Positions 19,781 through 27,926 of a DNA stretch of 64,000 bases are shown here, in pieces. Source of the DNA: Haloplanus vescus (GTDB lineage: Archaea; Halobacteriota; Halobacteria; Halobacteriales; Haloferacaceae); NCBI RefSeq assembly GCF_900107665.1, contig NZ_FNQT01000002.1:188286-252285 (forward strand). Reading direction: 5' to 3'. A program made the translations under genes and the position numbers. The notes beneath the pieces are model-generated. The model ran no database searches. It had not been told where the DNA came from and was given only the letters and a program-made list of their open reading frames with translations. Numbering within the stretch: position 1 is the stretch's first letter; each line of letters opens with the position of its first letter.

Positions 19781-21114
19781 TCGACGTACTCGTACTTTCG
19801 CTCGTTCATCCGGCCCCAGCCGGTGAAGACGAACTCGCCGCTCGGCACCGTGAACTCCTCTAGCTCCCGCTCTTTCTCGTGATTGTGGGCGTCGTGGACG
19901 CGCCCGTACTCCTCGAAGGAGAGGTCGTAGCGCCGCGCGAGCTGTTCGTCGATGTTGAGCGCGTCGACCTCCTCGCGCCAGCCGTCGGCGACGGTTTCGG
20001 AGTGAATCTCGGCCTGTGCGCCGGAGCCGTACGAACCGACGAGAAGTCGATCGCCGGCGAGCGCTCGCCCCGTCTCGGCCGCGGTCTTGAGCGCGCTCAT
20101 TCGGGCGACGTGCACGGAACCGGTGTACCAGTTACCCACCCGTCGCGAGAGGCTGAGCGTCGGGTCGATGGCCTGCCCGTACCACTCGTCGTACGTCTCG
20201 GTCTCTTTCAGCGCGTCCATGTAGTCGCGGATGGCGTCCTCGTAGGCGTCCCAGTCCTCGTACTCGTCCTCGCGGGGCTGGCGGCCGATTTCGTCGGCAA
20301 GGCCGTCCTCGATTTCCGTCCCACGGGTCATGTGGCGGAACCCGAGCAGTGCGGCCTTTCGGACCATCCCCGGGAACGGCGTGTGGAAGGGGATATACTC
20401 GAAGTCGTCGGGGTGGGTGCGTCCGGCGACGGACTCGTAATCTTCGAGCGCCTCGCGCATCCGCGCGAGATACACCTGCACCGAGCGCTTGCCATCGACG
20501 CTCGGGAACTGCTGGTTGGGCTTGAGGAAGTCCGTCTCGTCGGCGCTACCGTACCCCTGATCGGTCGAGAGTTCGACCAGACTCGGGTTCTCGGTCACGA
20601 GCATCGCGACGGCACCAGCGCCTTGTGTCGCCTCGCCGGGGTCACCGCGGGCGTAGAGCGCCGTGTCGGTGGCGATGACGAGCGCTGCGCGGCCGCGGTT
20701 CCGCCCCGCCTTGATCCAGTTGTACGCGTCGTCGATGCTCTGGGTGCCGGCGACGCAGGCGAACTTGCGTTCGCCCTTGTTCGCGTGGTGGAAGTCGCCG
20801 TCGTAGACGTCTTCCAGACAGCCGGCGATGTACGTCGAGACCGGCTTGGAGTTGTCGAAGGCGCTCTCGGTTGCGACGTCGATGCGGCCGATGTCGTCGG
20901 GCGAGAGGCCCTTGCGGTCCATCAGCCGCTTCGCCGCGTTCGCTCCCATTGTGACGATGTCTTCGTACGTGTCCGGGAACGACGAGGCTTCGAGCCCCAA
21001 CCCCTTCGTGTACTTCTCCGGGGCGTCGTCCTTGGCCGGGGCGAACGTCTCGGCCAAATCGAGCTTGAGCTTCCCCGTCCAGATTTCGAGTGCGTCGATG
21101 CCGACGGCGGTCAT
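19777..21114 (-). CDS. hmgB: Hydroxymethylglutaryl-CoA synthase
   Basis: Condenses acetyl-CoA and acetoacetyl-CoA to HMG-CoA, feeding the mevalonate route to archaeal isoprenoid lipids. The 445-aa enzyme is of the eukaryotic/haloarchaeal type. The catalytic Cys120 lies in KFACVAGTQ; ATESAFDNSKP holds the nearby catalytic Glu; FHTPFPGMV supplies the catalytic His. A start at ATG 21114 (MTAVGIDALEIWTGKLKLDL) is normal. A TATA box lies about 25 bp upstream (21137-21141). Confidence 0.95.
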   Translation of the reverse strand: MTAVGIDALEIWTGKLKLDLAETFAPAKDDAPEKYTKGLGLEASSFPDTYEDIVTMGANAAKRLMDRKGLSPDDIGRIDVATESAFDNSKPVSTYIAGCLEDVYDGDFHHANKGERKFACVAGTQSIDDAYNWIKAGRNRGRAALVIATDTALYARGDPGEATQGAGAVAMLVTENPSLVELSTDQGYGSADETDFLKPNQQFPSVDGKRSVQVYLARMREALEDYESVAGRTHPDDFEYIPFHTPFPGMVRKAALLGFRHMTRGTEIEDGLADEIGRQPREDEYEDWDAYEDAIRDYMDALKETETYDEWYGQAIDPTLSLSRRVGNWYTGSVHVARMSALKTAAETGRALAGDRLLVGSYGSGAQAEIHSETVADGWREEVDALNIDEQLARRYDLSFEEYGRVHDAHNHEKERELEEFTVPSGEFVFTGWGRMNERKYEYVD

Positions 21115-21136
21115 ACCCTCGGGTTGCGGGAGACGC

Positions 21137-21141
21137 TATAT
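21137..21141 (-). promoter_or_regulatory. TATA box of hmgB
   Basis: On the minus strand the sequence reads catatagcg, centred about 25 bp upstream of the hmgB ATG at 21114. This spacing gives a leaderless or near-leaderless transcript, the common arrangement in haloarchaea. Confidence 0.55.
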
Positions 21142-21228
21142 GGGTTTGTCGATGATAGGTACGTCGAACGTCGAATTAGTGTTCGTCGGAAGCGAGGGCG
21201 AGGGGGCGAAGCGACCGAGCCCTCGGCG

Positions 21229-21372
21229 GAGCGGCGAACGGAGTGAGCCGCGGAGCACGAGACCGTCTCCCCTGCTCCGCGGTTCGCTTCGCTCACCGCT
21301 CCGCCACGAGACCGTCTCACTGCGTCTCCCCTGCTCCGCGGTTCACTTCGCTCACCGCTCCGCCACGAGACC
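21229..21372. repeat. Direct and inverted repeats upstream of hmgB
   Basis: Two 49-bp near-identical direct copies (21265-21313 and 21324-21372; period 59) share ctgctccgcggttcgcttcg with one base changed (g to a) in the second. An inverted, shorter copy lies at 21229-21257 (gagtgagccgcggagca). The 288-bp spacer 21115-21402 holds no credible gene apart from these repeats. Confidence 0.8.
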
Positions 21373-21402
21373 ATCGTCACTCCGTTCCGATGGTCTCGCT
21401 GC

Positions 21403-21672
21403 TCACAACCCACCCTGCCCACCCCGAAACCCCACTGAGAGATCGACGTCGCTCGGCAGGAGCGTCCCCGCGGCGCGCTTGCGAAACACCGCGCCCGTCA
21501 GCCCCGCGCCGATGGCCGCTCCGAAAGCGACGAGCGCGGCCATGACGCGAGTGGCGGTCGGGCCGACCCAGATCAGCCAGCCCACCAGCGCGACACCCCA
21601 CAGCGTCGCCACCGCACTCGCGATCAGGAGCGCGCTGCCGACCCAGCCGAGGGCGCGACTGCCGAGGGTCAT
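21403..21672 (-). CDS. Small membrane protein
   Basis: An 89-aa protein starting at ATG 21672 (MTLGSRALGWVGSALLIASA). Two hydrophobic helices (about residues 8-33 and 40-60) are followed by a basic FRKRAAG segment and a short tail. No family is recognised. It follows the type IV pilin-like gene on the same strand with a 40-bp gap, so it may be the last gene of the pilin transcript. Confidence 0.6.
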   Translation of the reverse strand: MTLGSRALGWVGSALLIASAVATLWGVALVGWLIWVGPTATRVMAALVAFGAAIGAGLTGAVFRKRAAGTLLPSDVDLSVGFRGGQGGL

Positions 21673-21712
21673 GATCGACGCGACGGCCCCGAGGAACCTG
21701 TAAATTGCGGCG

Positions 21713-22156
21713 TCATCGGCGGTCGCTCGGCGACGCCGTCCGGTCGAGGAGGAGCGTCCCCGTCTCCGTGTCGGCGAGAGTGACCCGTACCGTCGCGTCG
21801 CTGGCAACGGTCCGGTTGTAGACCCATCGCTCGCCGGGGTCGAATCGAGCATCGCCGTCGCCGTCGACGGTGCCGCTCGCCCACGTGATACCTTCCTGTG
21901 TCCCGTTGATGTACACCACGAGGTCGATATCGGTGGTCGCCACGCTCTCGCCACCGAGATGGGTGAGTGCGACGCGCTCCTCGTCCACGTCGAGGCGTAT
22001 CTCGGCGAGTGTCTCCTCGTCCGGCGAGGCGGCGTCGCTGAGGAGGTACGCGCCTGCGGTGGTCACGACGATGACGACCATCGCGACGGCGAGGATTTCG
22101 CCGACGACTTCGGACTGACCGCGGTCGTCAGGGTGGGCTGTCACTTCCCTGTCCAT
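21713..22156 (-). CDS. Type IV pilin-like protein
   Basis: A 147-aa exported protein with the archaeal pilin N-terminus. A short charged leader ends in DRGQSEVVGEILAVAMVVIV, a cleavage-site and hydrophobic pilin helix (about residues 13-38) matching the archaeal type IV pilin N-terminal domain. The remaining 105 residues are a beta-rich head (VVYINGTQEGITWASGTVDG). A PibD-like peptidase would process it. Its start lies inside the 3' end of the large surface-protein gene (29-bp overlap), indicating co-expression. Confidence 0.85.
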   Translation of the reverse strand: MDREVTAHPDDRGQSEVVGEILAVAMVVIVVTTAGAYLLSDAASPDEETLAEIRLDVDEERVALTHLGGESVATTDIDLVVYINGTQEGITWASGTVDGDGDARFDPGERWVYNRTVASDATVRVTLADTETGTLLLDRTASPSDRR

Positions 22157-23999
22157 CGGCGGTGTCTCGCCACTCGAATATGTCGACCACGACGCCCTCC
22201 GAGTCGTAGACGAGGATGACGGTTCGGTACTCGGTGTCGGCGCCGTTCATATTGCCCTGGTCCGGCACGAATGCGTTTGGTTCGTCCGCGCTGGCGATGT
22301 CTCTGGTCTCGGTCGCTCCGTTTTGGTTGAGGTTGAGAACCCCGAGTGTCACCTTCTGGAAGTTGTTGTTCGTGGTGACGGTGTAGTCGAAACGGTAGCT
22401 AACCTTGTTGCTTTGCGCGTTCGTCTGGTCACTGATCTCGCTCCCCGTATCGAGCACCGGGCTATCGCTCTCGCTCAGGTCGTCGTTTCGCGACGGGTTC
22501 TGTGCGTCGGCCGTGTCGATGAGCGTCCGTGCGTCTCTGACGTACTCACCTTGGCCGTCACTGTAGTACAGTCTGGCTGTGATGCTGTAGTCGTCGTTTC
22601 GGCCATATCCCGGTTCGAATACGAAGCTGCCGCGCTGATTCTGGCTCTGTCGAACTTGGTCTTGGGTACCGTCGGTCCGCTGGAAATCTATCTCGATTCG
22701 CTCGAATGAGCTGTTGACGTTTTGTGTGTCGTACGACACGACGAACTTCGGCTTATTTCCTTGTAGCTCGGTCAGGTCGTCCACTCTGAGCCGAATCTGT
22801 GACGTTGTCCCCGTGCCGCCATCACCGCCGTCACTACCCTCCGCTGATCGCTCGGTCACGTTGAACGACACCTCGGATTCCGGCCCGCTCAGTCGCTCGA
22901 CTTTGAGCGTCACTTGCCCCTCACCACCGGTGTAGGTGACCTGTGCGCGGCCGTCCTCGCCGACGGTCGTTCGGTCTTGCGCGACCAAATCCCGCCCCTC
23001 GGTGACGTTCACGGTCACGTCGTCGGGGTACGTCGTCGGGTCGACGGGGTTGTTGTAGGGGTCACGCACCTCGGCCACGAGTGGCGTCCCCCGCGCCAGC
23101 GACGTGTTCCGTTCGGTGACGTTCGTAATGTAGGCTGGCTGTGGCGGTTCGCCGCCCCTGCCGACACCGACGAGCGCCGTCCGCAGGCGGTAGGTCCGGT
23201 TGGCTTCGAGTTGGATGCGCACCGCGTCGCCCGTCCGGGTGACGCTCGTCACGTACCGGTCGTTGTTCGGGTCCGCGGCGGGGTCGAGTTCGTCGTCCAG
23301 CAGCGACCGCCACGCGTCCTCGGAGAGGGTGGTCGGCACCGTCACGTTGAGTCCGTCGCCGGTGCTGCGAACCGTCGTCGACGTGCGACTCGTGCTGAGC
23401 GAGCGCGGTTCCACGTCGAGCACTTGCACCTGCGACTGCGAGAGGTTGCCCTCGACGGCGACGAGGGTGATTTCGTTCCCGCGCACGAGCGGTTGCTCGC
23501 TCAGGGCGACGCTTCGCCCGCGCTCGAAGTCGTTGACGACGACGCCGCTCTGGACCGCCGTCCGCGGCGCGTTCTGATAGACGCTGTACGAGGCCCTGTA
23601 GCTGACGTGTTTGGTCGTGTAGTTCTGGGCGCCGTACAGGTAGTCTCGCGTCTCCGCGTTCGTCGCGTTCACGTTCTCGAGTCCCACCTGCCCGGCGTCG
23701 CTGGTCTGTATCGTCCCCGACGGGGGCGGGGGATTCACGAACAGGGCGCGCTCGGGATACTGGGTCCCCATCTGAATGGAGACAGTCCTGAATCCGGGTC
23801 GCTCGGCCGTCTCGAGAATCGCCCCGCGGAGGTTGAGCACGTCCTCTTGGACCGCTTGGCTGTGTTGGAATTCGACGCGCTCGTTTTGCTGTGGGACGAC
23901 AGTCGTCTGATACGTCGCCAGCAAGAGCACGAGAATGCCGAGCAGCAACACCGCTCCGACCTGGACGGTGACACCTCGGCGGTCGCCCCGGAAACTCAT
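22128..23999 (-). CDS. Large surface-exposed membrane-anchored protein, pilin-operon partner
   Basis: A 623-aa protein beginning MSFRGDRRGVTVQVGAVLLL at ATG 23999. A single N-terminal membrane segment (about 10-28) follows a short basic stretch. The rest is a large extracellular region rich in Asn/Thr sequons (NVTERNTS, NVTEGRD), with an Ig/bacterial-adhesin-like stretch at about 295-390 (RDPYNNPVDPTTYPDDVTVN) and Asp/Asn/Gln-rich beta repeats to the end. Like other haloarchaeal proteins in pilin clusters, it could be a minor pilin or adhesin. It overlaps the pilin gene by 29 bp. Function is inferred from context only. Confidence 0.7.
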   Translation of the reverse strand: MSFRGDRRGVTVQVGAVLLLGILVLLLATYQTTVVPQQNERVEFQHSQAVQEDVLNLRGAILETAERPGFRTVSIQMGTQYPERALFVNPPPPSGTIQTSDAGQVGLENVNATNAETRDYLYGAQNYTTKHVSYRASYSVYQNAPRTAVQSGVVVNDFERGRSVALSEQPLVRGNEITLVAVEGNLSQSQVQVLDVEPRSLSTSRTSTTVRSTGDGLNVTVPTTLSEDAWRSLLDDELDPAADPNNDRYVTSVTRTGDAVRIQLEANRTYRLRTALVGVGRGGEPPQPAYITNVTERNTSLARGTPLVAEVRDPYNNPVDPTTYPDDVTVNVTEGRDLVAQDRTTVGEDGRAQVTYTGGEGQVTLKVERLSGPESEVSFNVTERSAEGSDGGDGGTGTTSQIRLRVDDLTELQGNKPKFVVSYDTQNVNSSFERIEIDFQRTDGTQDQVRQSQNQRGSFVFEPGYGRNDDYSITARLYYSDGQGEYVRDARTLIDTADAQNPSRNDDLSESDSPVLDTGSEISDQTNAQSNKVSYRFDYTVTTNNNFQKVTLGVLNLNQNGATETRDIASADEPNAFVPDQGNMNGADTEYRTVILVYDSEGVVVDIFEWRDTADGQGSDSPP

Positions 24000-24044
24000 C
24001 GCACGATTTTCAGGAGGCGCATGCAAAAGGCTGCCGCCCGAATC

Positions 24045-24626
24045 TCAGTCTTCGTCTTCTTCGACGACTTCGGGATCGCTCATCGCGCTCTGGAGGCTGT
24101 CGAGCCCGTTGACCCACTCCGAGACGAGGCCGTACTCCAGGTCCTCGACGAGCGCGATGTCGAGCTCGTCGCCGTCGATGATGCGCGTCCCGGCCTGCAC
24201 GAGGTAGCCGAGTGCGGCGTCTAAGTCTTCGTTGGCTTCGGCGTCGGCCGCGGCGTGGACGTACTCCTCGATGGTGCCGTCGTCGGTCGGGCCGGCCGCG
24301 ATGTACTCCTCGGCGGCGTAGAAGACACAGACGAGACTGGTCTGGACGCCGTCGACGAGCATTCGCTTCTCCTCGTTTTCCAGGTCCACGTCGTCGAGGA
24401 CGATGTCGCGTACGCCGGCGAGTTCGTCGACGGCCTCGTCCTCGCTCAAGCGGTCGTCCTCGTAGGCGCTGATGATTTTGGCGACCGCGATGGCGGCGTC
24501 GTCTTGCAGGTTGAGCAAGAGTCGAGCCGAATCCTCGTTCTCGGGGTCGAGCTCCTCCTCCGCCACCCGCTCGATCCAGTTCTGCCAGCGGTCTTTCGTG
24601 TAGAACGTGTCCTCCGCGTCGGTCAT
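24045..24626 (-). CDS. DUF2150 family protein
   Basis: A 193-aa acidic, all-helical cytoplasmic protein beginning MTDAEDTFYTKDRWQNWIER at ATG 24626. The segment LLLNLQDDAAIAVAKIISAY and the final WVNGLDSLQSAMSDPEVVEE match the archaeal DUF2150 family, whose members are about 190 aa. No motif for catalysis or DNA binding is visible. Function is unknown. It is followed on the same strand by the pilin-associated genes, with a 45-bp gap. Confidence 0.82.
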   Translation of the reverse strand: MTDAEDTFYTKDRWQNWIERVAEEELDPENEDSARLLLNLQDDAAIAVAKIISAYEDDRLSEDEAVDELAGVRDIVLDDVDLENEEKRMLVDGVQTSLVCVFYAAEEYIAAGPTDDGTIEEYVHAAADAEANEDLDAALGYLVQAGTRIIDGDELDIALVEDLEYGLVSEWVNGLDSLQSAMSDPEVVEEDED

Positions 24627-24686
24627 ACCTCGTTCGAACGTTCGTGGACTCAAAGACCTTTCCTATGCGCCCGCGAACGCACCGAT

Positions 24687-25541
24687 TCAGGCCGTGAGCG
24701 TCGCTTCGGTGTCGATTCCGTACACGCGTGCGGGCGTTTCCACGTGCGCACGCCGGACGGCGTCGTCGTACCCCTCCTCCAGCAGCCAGCGGACGCGCCG
24801 CGGCACCGTCTTCGGCCCCATCACCGCCCCCGGCCGGTCCGGGTCGTCCACGAAATCCGTCTCCATCAGGAACGGCTCGTCCCCCTCGGCGACCGACTCC
24901 AGCCACTCCTTGCGACACATCACGCTCGGCGTCGGCCCCGCGAGCGTCGGCCCCGCGTAGTGTTTCACGACGCGGTGAGCCGGCAGGCCGCGCTCCGCGG
25001 CCCAGTCGGCAATTTCGGTGAGGTCCTCGCTCTCCTCGGTGTGGAGTTGGACCGCGCAGTCGGCCTCTGCACCCAGCGACAGCCCGTGGCGCAACACGGC
25101 GTTCGAGGCGTCCCACACGGCGTCGGTGACTTCGTAGTGGGGACGCCCCGTCTTGAGTGCGAGTGCGCGCCCGTCGCGGACGTACTCGGCCGCGACGCCG
25201 AGGCCCGCCTGCATCAGGTCGCGCGCGTCGGTCGGCACCATCTCCCGTTCGTCGACCAGACGCGAAATCAGTCCGGGGTGGACGCCGAGGACGGGCCACG
25301 CCCGCCCGGGCAACAGGTCGTCCGCCTCGGCGACGACTTCGAGCGTACGGTCGAAGACGCGCCGGAAGTCGTCGGCCTCGTCGACCTCGACGCCGAGATG
25401 CCACGAGGGTTTGTTGACGACGAGGAGATGCGTCCCGCCGAGACGGCGGAAGTCGCGGACAGCGTCGAGGCCGCGCCCCGCGTCTGGGTCCAGGTGGAGG
25501 TGGTCGTCGAGGACTGGCGTGTCGAGGTCCGGTTCGCTCAT
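24687..25541 (-). CDS. TatD-like metal-dependent hydrolase
   Basis: A 284-aa TIM-barrel hydrolase of the TatD/amidohydrolase group, starting at ATG 25541. The metal motif HxH is DDHLHLD (His14 and His16). Further likely ligands are the His in VLGVHPGL, in VQLHTEES, and in HRVVKHYAG, with Asp in ETDFVDDPDRPG. The family includes 3'-5' exonucleases and deaminase-like enzymes. This archaeal subgroup is uncharacterised as far as I know. It lies 36 bp downstream of the NYN-domain gene on the same strand. Confidence 0.82.
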   Translation of the reverse strand: MSEPDLDTPVLDDHLHLDPDAGRGLDAVRDFRRLGGTHLLVVNKPSWHLGVEVDEADDFRRVFDRTLEVVAEADDLLPGRAWPVLGVHPGLISRLVDEREMVPTDARDLMQAGLGVAAEYVRDGRALALKTGRPHYEVTDAVWDASNAVLRHGLSLGAEADCAVQLHTEESEDLTEIADWAAERGLPAHRVVKHYAGPTLAGPTPSVMCRKEWLESVAEGDEPFLMETDFVDDPDRPGAVMGPKTVPRRVRWLLEEGYDDAVRRAHVETPARVYGIDTEATLTA

Positions 25542-25577
25542 GGTGGGTCGTCGGGACGCCCGCCGCAAAAAATGGCG

Positions 25578-26033
25578 TTACTCGTCCAGCGTGACGCTCT
25601 CAGCGGCGGCGTTGCGGAGGGCGTCTGAGCGGCCGTGAGAGCCGGGTGCGATGGCGAGCGTGCGAACCCCGCAGGCGTTGGCCGTCTCGATGGCGGGCTT
25701 GAAGTCCGTGTCTCGCGAGGCGACGGCGATGATATCCGCCTGCCCCTCGACGGCGAACCGCGTCAGGTCCACCGCGAGCTTCACGTCCACGTCGCCGCTG
25801 GTGACGACCACCTCGAAGCCCCGTGCCTCGGCGGCGCGAATCAGTTCCGGGGTCGCGTGCTCGTCGACGTACAGTCGCGTCGTCGCCGGATGTCCGGCCG
25901 CCGACGCCGCCTCGCGAACGTCGTCCAGGTCGACGTCGAACTCCTCGCGGAGGAGGTTCGGGCCGTCGACGAAGAGCGCGACTCGCGGCGGAGCGTCCTC
26001 GTCCTCGTCCGCGAGTCGTCCGAACAGGTCCAT
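25578..26033 (-). CDS. NYN-domain (LabA/DUF88-type) nuclease
   Basis: A 151-aa PIN-like RNase. The first conserved Asp is in ALFVDGPNLL (Asp23); the others are in SGDVDVKLAVDL and SRDTDFKPAI, giving the acidic cluster that holds the catalytic metal. It starts at ATG 26033 (MDLFGRLADEDEDAPPRVAL). NYN proteins cleave RNA in processing or defence. The related archaeal family (TIGR00288) has no fixed role. It may be cotranscribed with the TatD-like gene. Confidence 0.85.
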   Translation of the reverse strand: MDLFGRLADEDEDAPPRVALFVDGPNLLREEFDVDLDDVREAASAAGHPATTRLYVDEHATPELIRAAEARGFEVVVTSGDVDVKLAVDLTRFAVEGQADIIAVASRDTDFKPAIETANACGVRTLAIAPGSHGRSDALRNAAAESVTLDE

Positions 26034-26160
26034 ACTCCCCTCTACCCCGTTCGCGGGGATATACGTCCCGATTCTCGGCACCGCTGGTGCGGCACTCGCC
26101 GGTCGTCGCTGCTCCCCTGCCGGCATCACCTTCATGCCTGTGCGCGCCGCAGGGTAGACG

Positions 26161-27135
26161 ATGGCGTCGTCGCCGATTCCGTCTCTGGATTCCGAGCAAG
26201 GAGCCGACAGTCTGGACGAGGCGTTGGCAGTCCCCGACGCGACGGTCGCAATCGTCGGCCCACCCTTCGCCGGTCGGGAGGCAACTCTCGACAGAGCCGC
26301 GGACACGCTCGACGGGGCGACCAGAATCCGCGCCGGTCCCGACGCACCCGTTGGGCCGTCGCCGCTCGACGGCCCCACGATTCTCGACGACTGTCACCAC
26401 GGCTACGCCCACCACGTCGGGGGGTTCGACCCGCTGGACGACTTCCTCGACCGACTCGCGTCCGCGTCGGGTCGCACCGTCACCTCGTGGAATCGGTACA
26501 GTTGGAACTACCTCGACGCGGTCCGTAACGTCGGCAACGCCTTCGGACACGTCTTCTCGCTCGCGTCGCTCTCGGCCGACGGCGTCGCCGAGGTGCTCCG
26601 GTCGACGACCGACGCGTGGCCGGCGTTCGAGTACGCCACCGACGGCGACGCATCGCCGTTCACGTCCGTCGAATACCGACCGCCGATTCCCAATCGGGAG
26701 GTGACGCTCCAGCTGCCGACCGTCGACGTGGACTACGTGACCAGCTGGCTCCGCGGGGGTGAGTCACCGAGTCCCGAGACGCTCGTCTTTCAGCGACTCG
26801 CTCGCCTCACCGGCGGGAATCCGGGCGTCGTCGCCGCCGCGTGGGAGGCGAGCGTCGCCGGCCGCGAGTCGATCACGCCCGACGACATCGCGCTCCCGGT
26901 CGACCGGGGATTCGATGTCGACGACGACGCGGCGCGCGTCCTCGGCATCCTCGTCTCGAAGGAGTCAGTCTCGCGCACCGAGTTGGCCGCCGCGACGACG
27001 GGCGTCTCGCTCGACCGGACGCTCGGTTGGCTCGCCAGCCATGGGTTCGTCGTCGACGCCGACCCGGTTCGACTCCACCCCGGAAGTCTGCCGAGCGCAC
27101 TCTCATCGCTCGAACGGAGGCGATGGCTGTGGTGA
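26161..27135 (+). CDS. P-loop ATPase-like protein with C-terminal winged helix
   Basis: A 324-aa protein of unknown role. Residues about 28-48 (TVAIVGPPFAGREATLDRA) form a degenerate Walker A in which the lysine is arginine (GPPFAGRE). TILDDCHH at about 73-80 sits like a Walker B. The last 80 residues (ARVLGILVSKESVSRTELAA and onward) look like a winged helix. Together this resembles a reduced AAA/STAND-type protein. Its stop overlaps the following MscS gene by 13 bp, so the two are translationally coupled. Function is not assigned. Confidence 0.65.
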   Translation: MASSPIPSLDSEQGADSLDEALAVPDATVAIVGPPFAGREATLDRAADTLDGATRIRAGPDAPVGPSPLDGPTILDDCHHGYAHHVGGFDPLDDFLDRLASASGRTVTSWNRYSWNYLDAVRNVGNAFGHVFSLASLSADGVAEVLRSTTDAWPAFEYATDGDASPFTSVEYRPPIPNREVTLQLPTVDVDYVTSWLRGGESPSPETLVFQRLARLTGGNPGVVAAAWEASVAGRESITPDDIALPVDRGFDVDDDAARVLGILVSKESVSRTELAAATTGVSLDRTLGWLASHGFVVDADPVRLHPGSLPSALSSLERRRWLW

Positions 27136-27923
27136 GTGCGCCGCTTCTCGCCGGCCTCCGTATCGACGCGACGACTCTCGTCGGTGCCGTCGCCATCCTC
27201 GTCGGCGCCGTGTTGGTGGCGCGGGCGGCACGCTTGGTGCTCGTCGCCCTCGCTGACCGGTTCGTCGAGCAGGGCGCCGCCATCCAGCTGGCGATTCCAC
27301 TGACGAAGTTCCTGATTTACGGCGTCGCCGCCTACTCGGTGCTCGGACCGCTCTTCCAGCTCTCGCAGACGCAGGCGCTCGCGTTCTCGGGCGTCCTCGG
27401 GGCGGCGCTCGGCCTGGGACTGAAAGACCTCCTCGGGAACGTCGTCGGCGGATTGGTGGTCGTCTTCGAGACGCCGTATCAGGTGGGCGACCGAATCGAA
27501 CTCGGCGACTACTACGGCGAAGTCGTCGACGTCGGCGTCCGCGCCACCCGCTTGCAGACGCCCGACGACAACCTGGTGGCCGTGCCGAACTACCTCGCTC
27601 TCACCGAATCCGTCGCGAACGCCAACGCCGGGTCGCCGGAGATGCTCGTCGTGACCGAACTGTTCGTCGCCAACGACGCCGACGCGGAGCGTGCACGTAC
27701 CATCGTCGAGGACGCGGTGTACACCTCCCGCCACCTCGCACCCGAGCGACCGGTGACCGTCTTCGTCGAGGCCAACCCCCGCTACCGCACGATTCGTGCA
27801 AAGGCCTACGTCAACGACCTCGACGCGCAGTTCGCGTTCGAGTCCGACGTGACGCGGCGCGCCCTCCGGCAGTTCGACGCCGAGGGGATTCGGACGCCGC
27901 CCGCGACACTGATCGGCGACTGA
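27123..27923 (+). CDS. MscS-family mechanosensitive ion channel
   Basis: A 266-aa small-conductance mechanosensitive channel. Three membrane helices lie at about residues 10-33, 47-68 and 80-110; the third, pore-lining helix has the Gly/Ala-rich pattern ALGLGLKDLLGNVVGG. A beta domain follows (YQVGDRIELGDYYGEVVDVG), then the alpha/beta cytoplasmic cage. It relieves turgor on osmotic downshift, useful in a salt-in organism. The start at ATG 27123 lies within the preceding ATPase-like gene. Confidence 0.92.
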   Translation: MAVVSAPLLAGLRIDATTLVGAVAILVGAVLVARAARLVLVALADRFVEQGAAIQLAIPLTKFLIYGVAAYSVLGPLFQLSQTQALAFSGVLGAALGLGLKDLLGNVVGGLVVVFETPYQVGDRIELGDYYGEVVDVGVRATRLQTPDDNLVAVPNYLALTESVANANAGSPEMLVVTELFVANDADAERARTIVEDAVYTSRHLAPERPVTVFVEANPRYRTIRAKAYVNDLDAQFAFESDVTRRALRQFDAEGIRTPPATLIGD

Positions 27924-27926
27924 CCG

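Noticed and set aside
21265..21372. Possible CRISPR array
   Set aside because: Only two copies, GC-rich 49-bp units with a 10-bp gap and no cas genes nearby.
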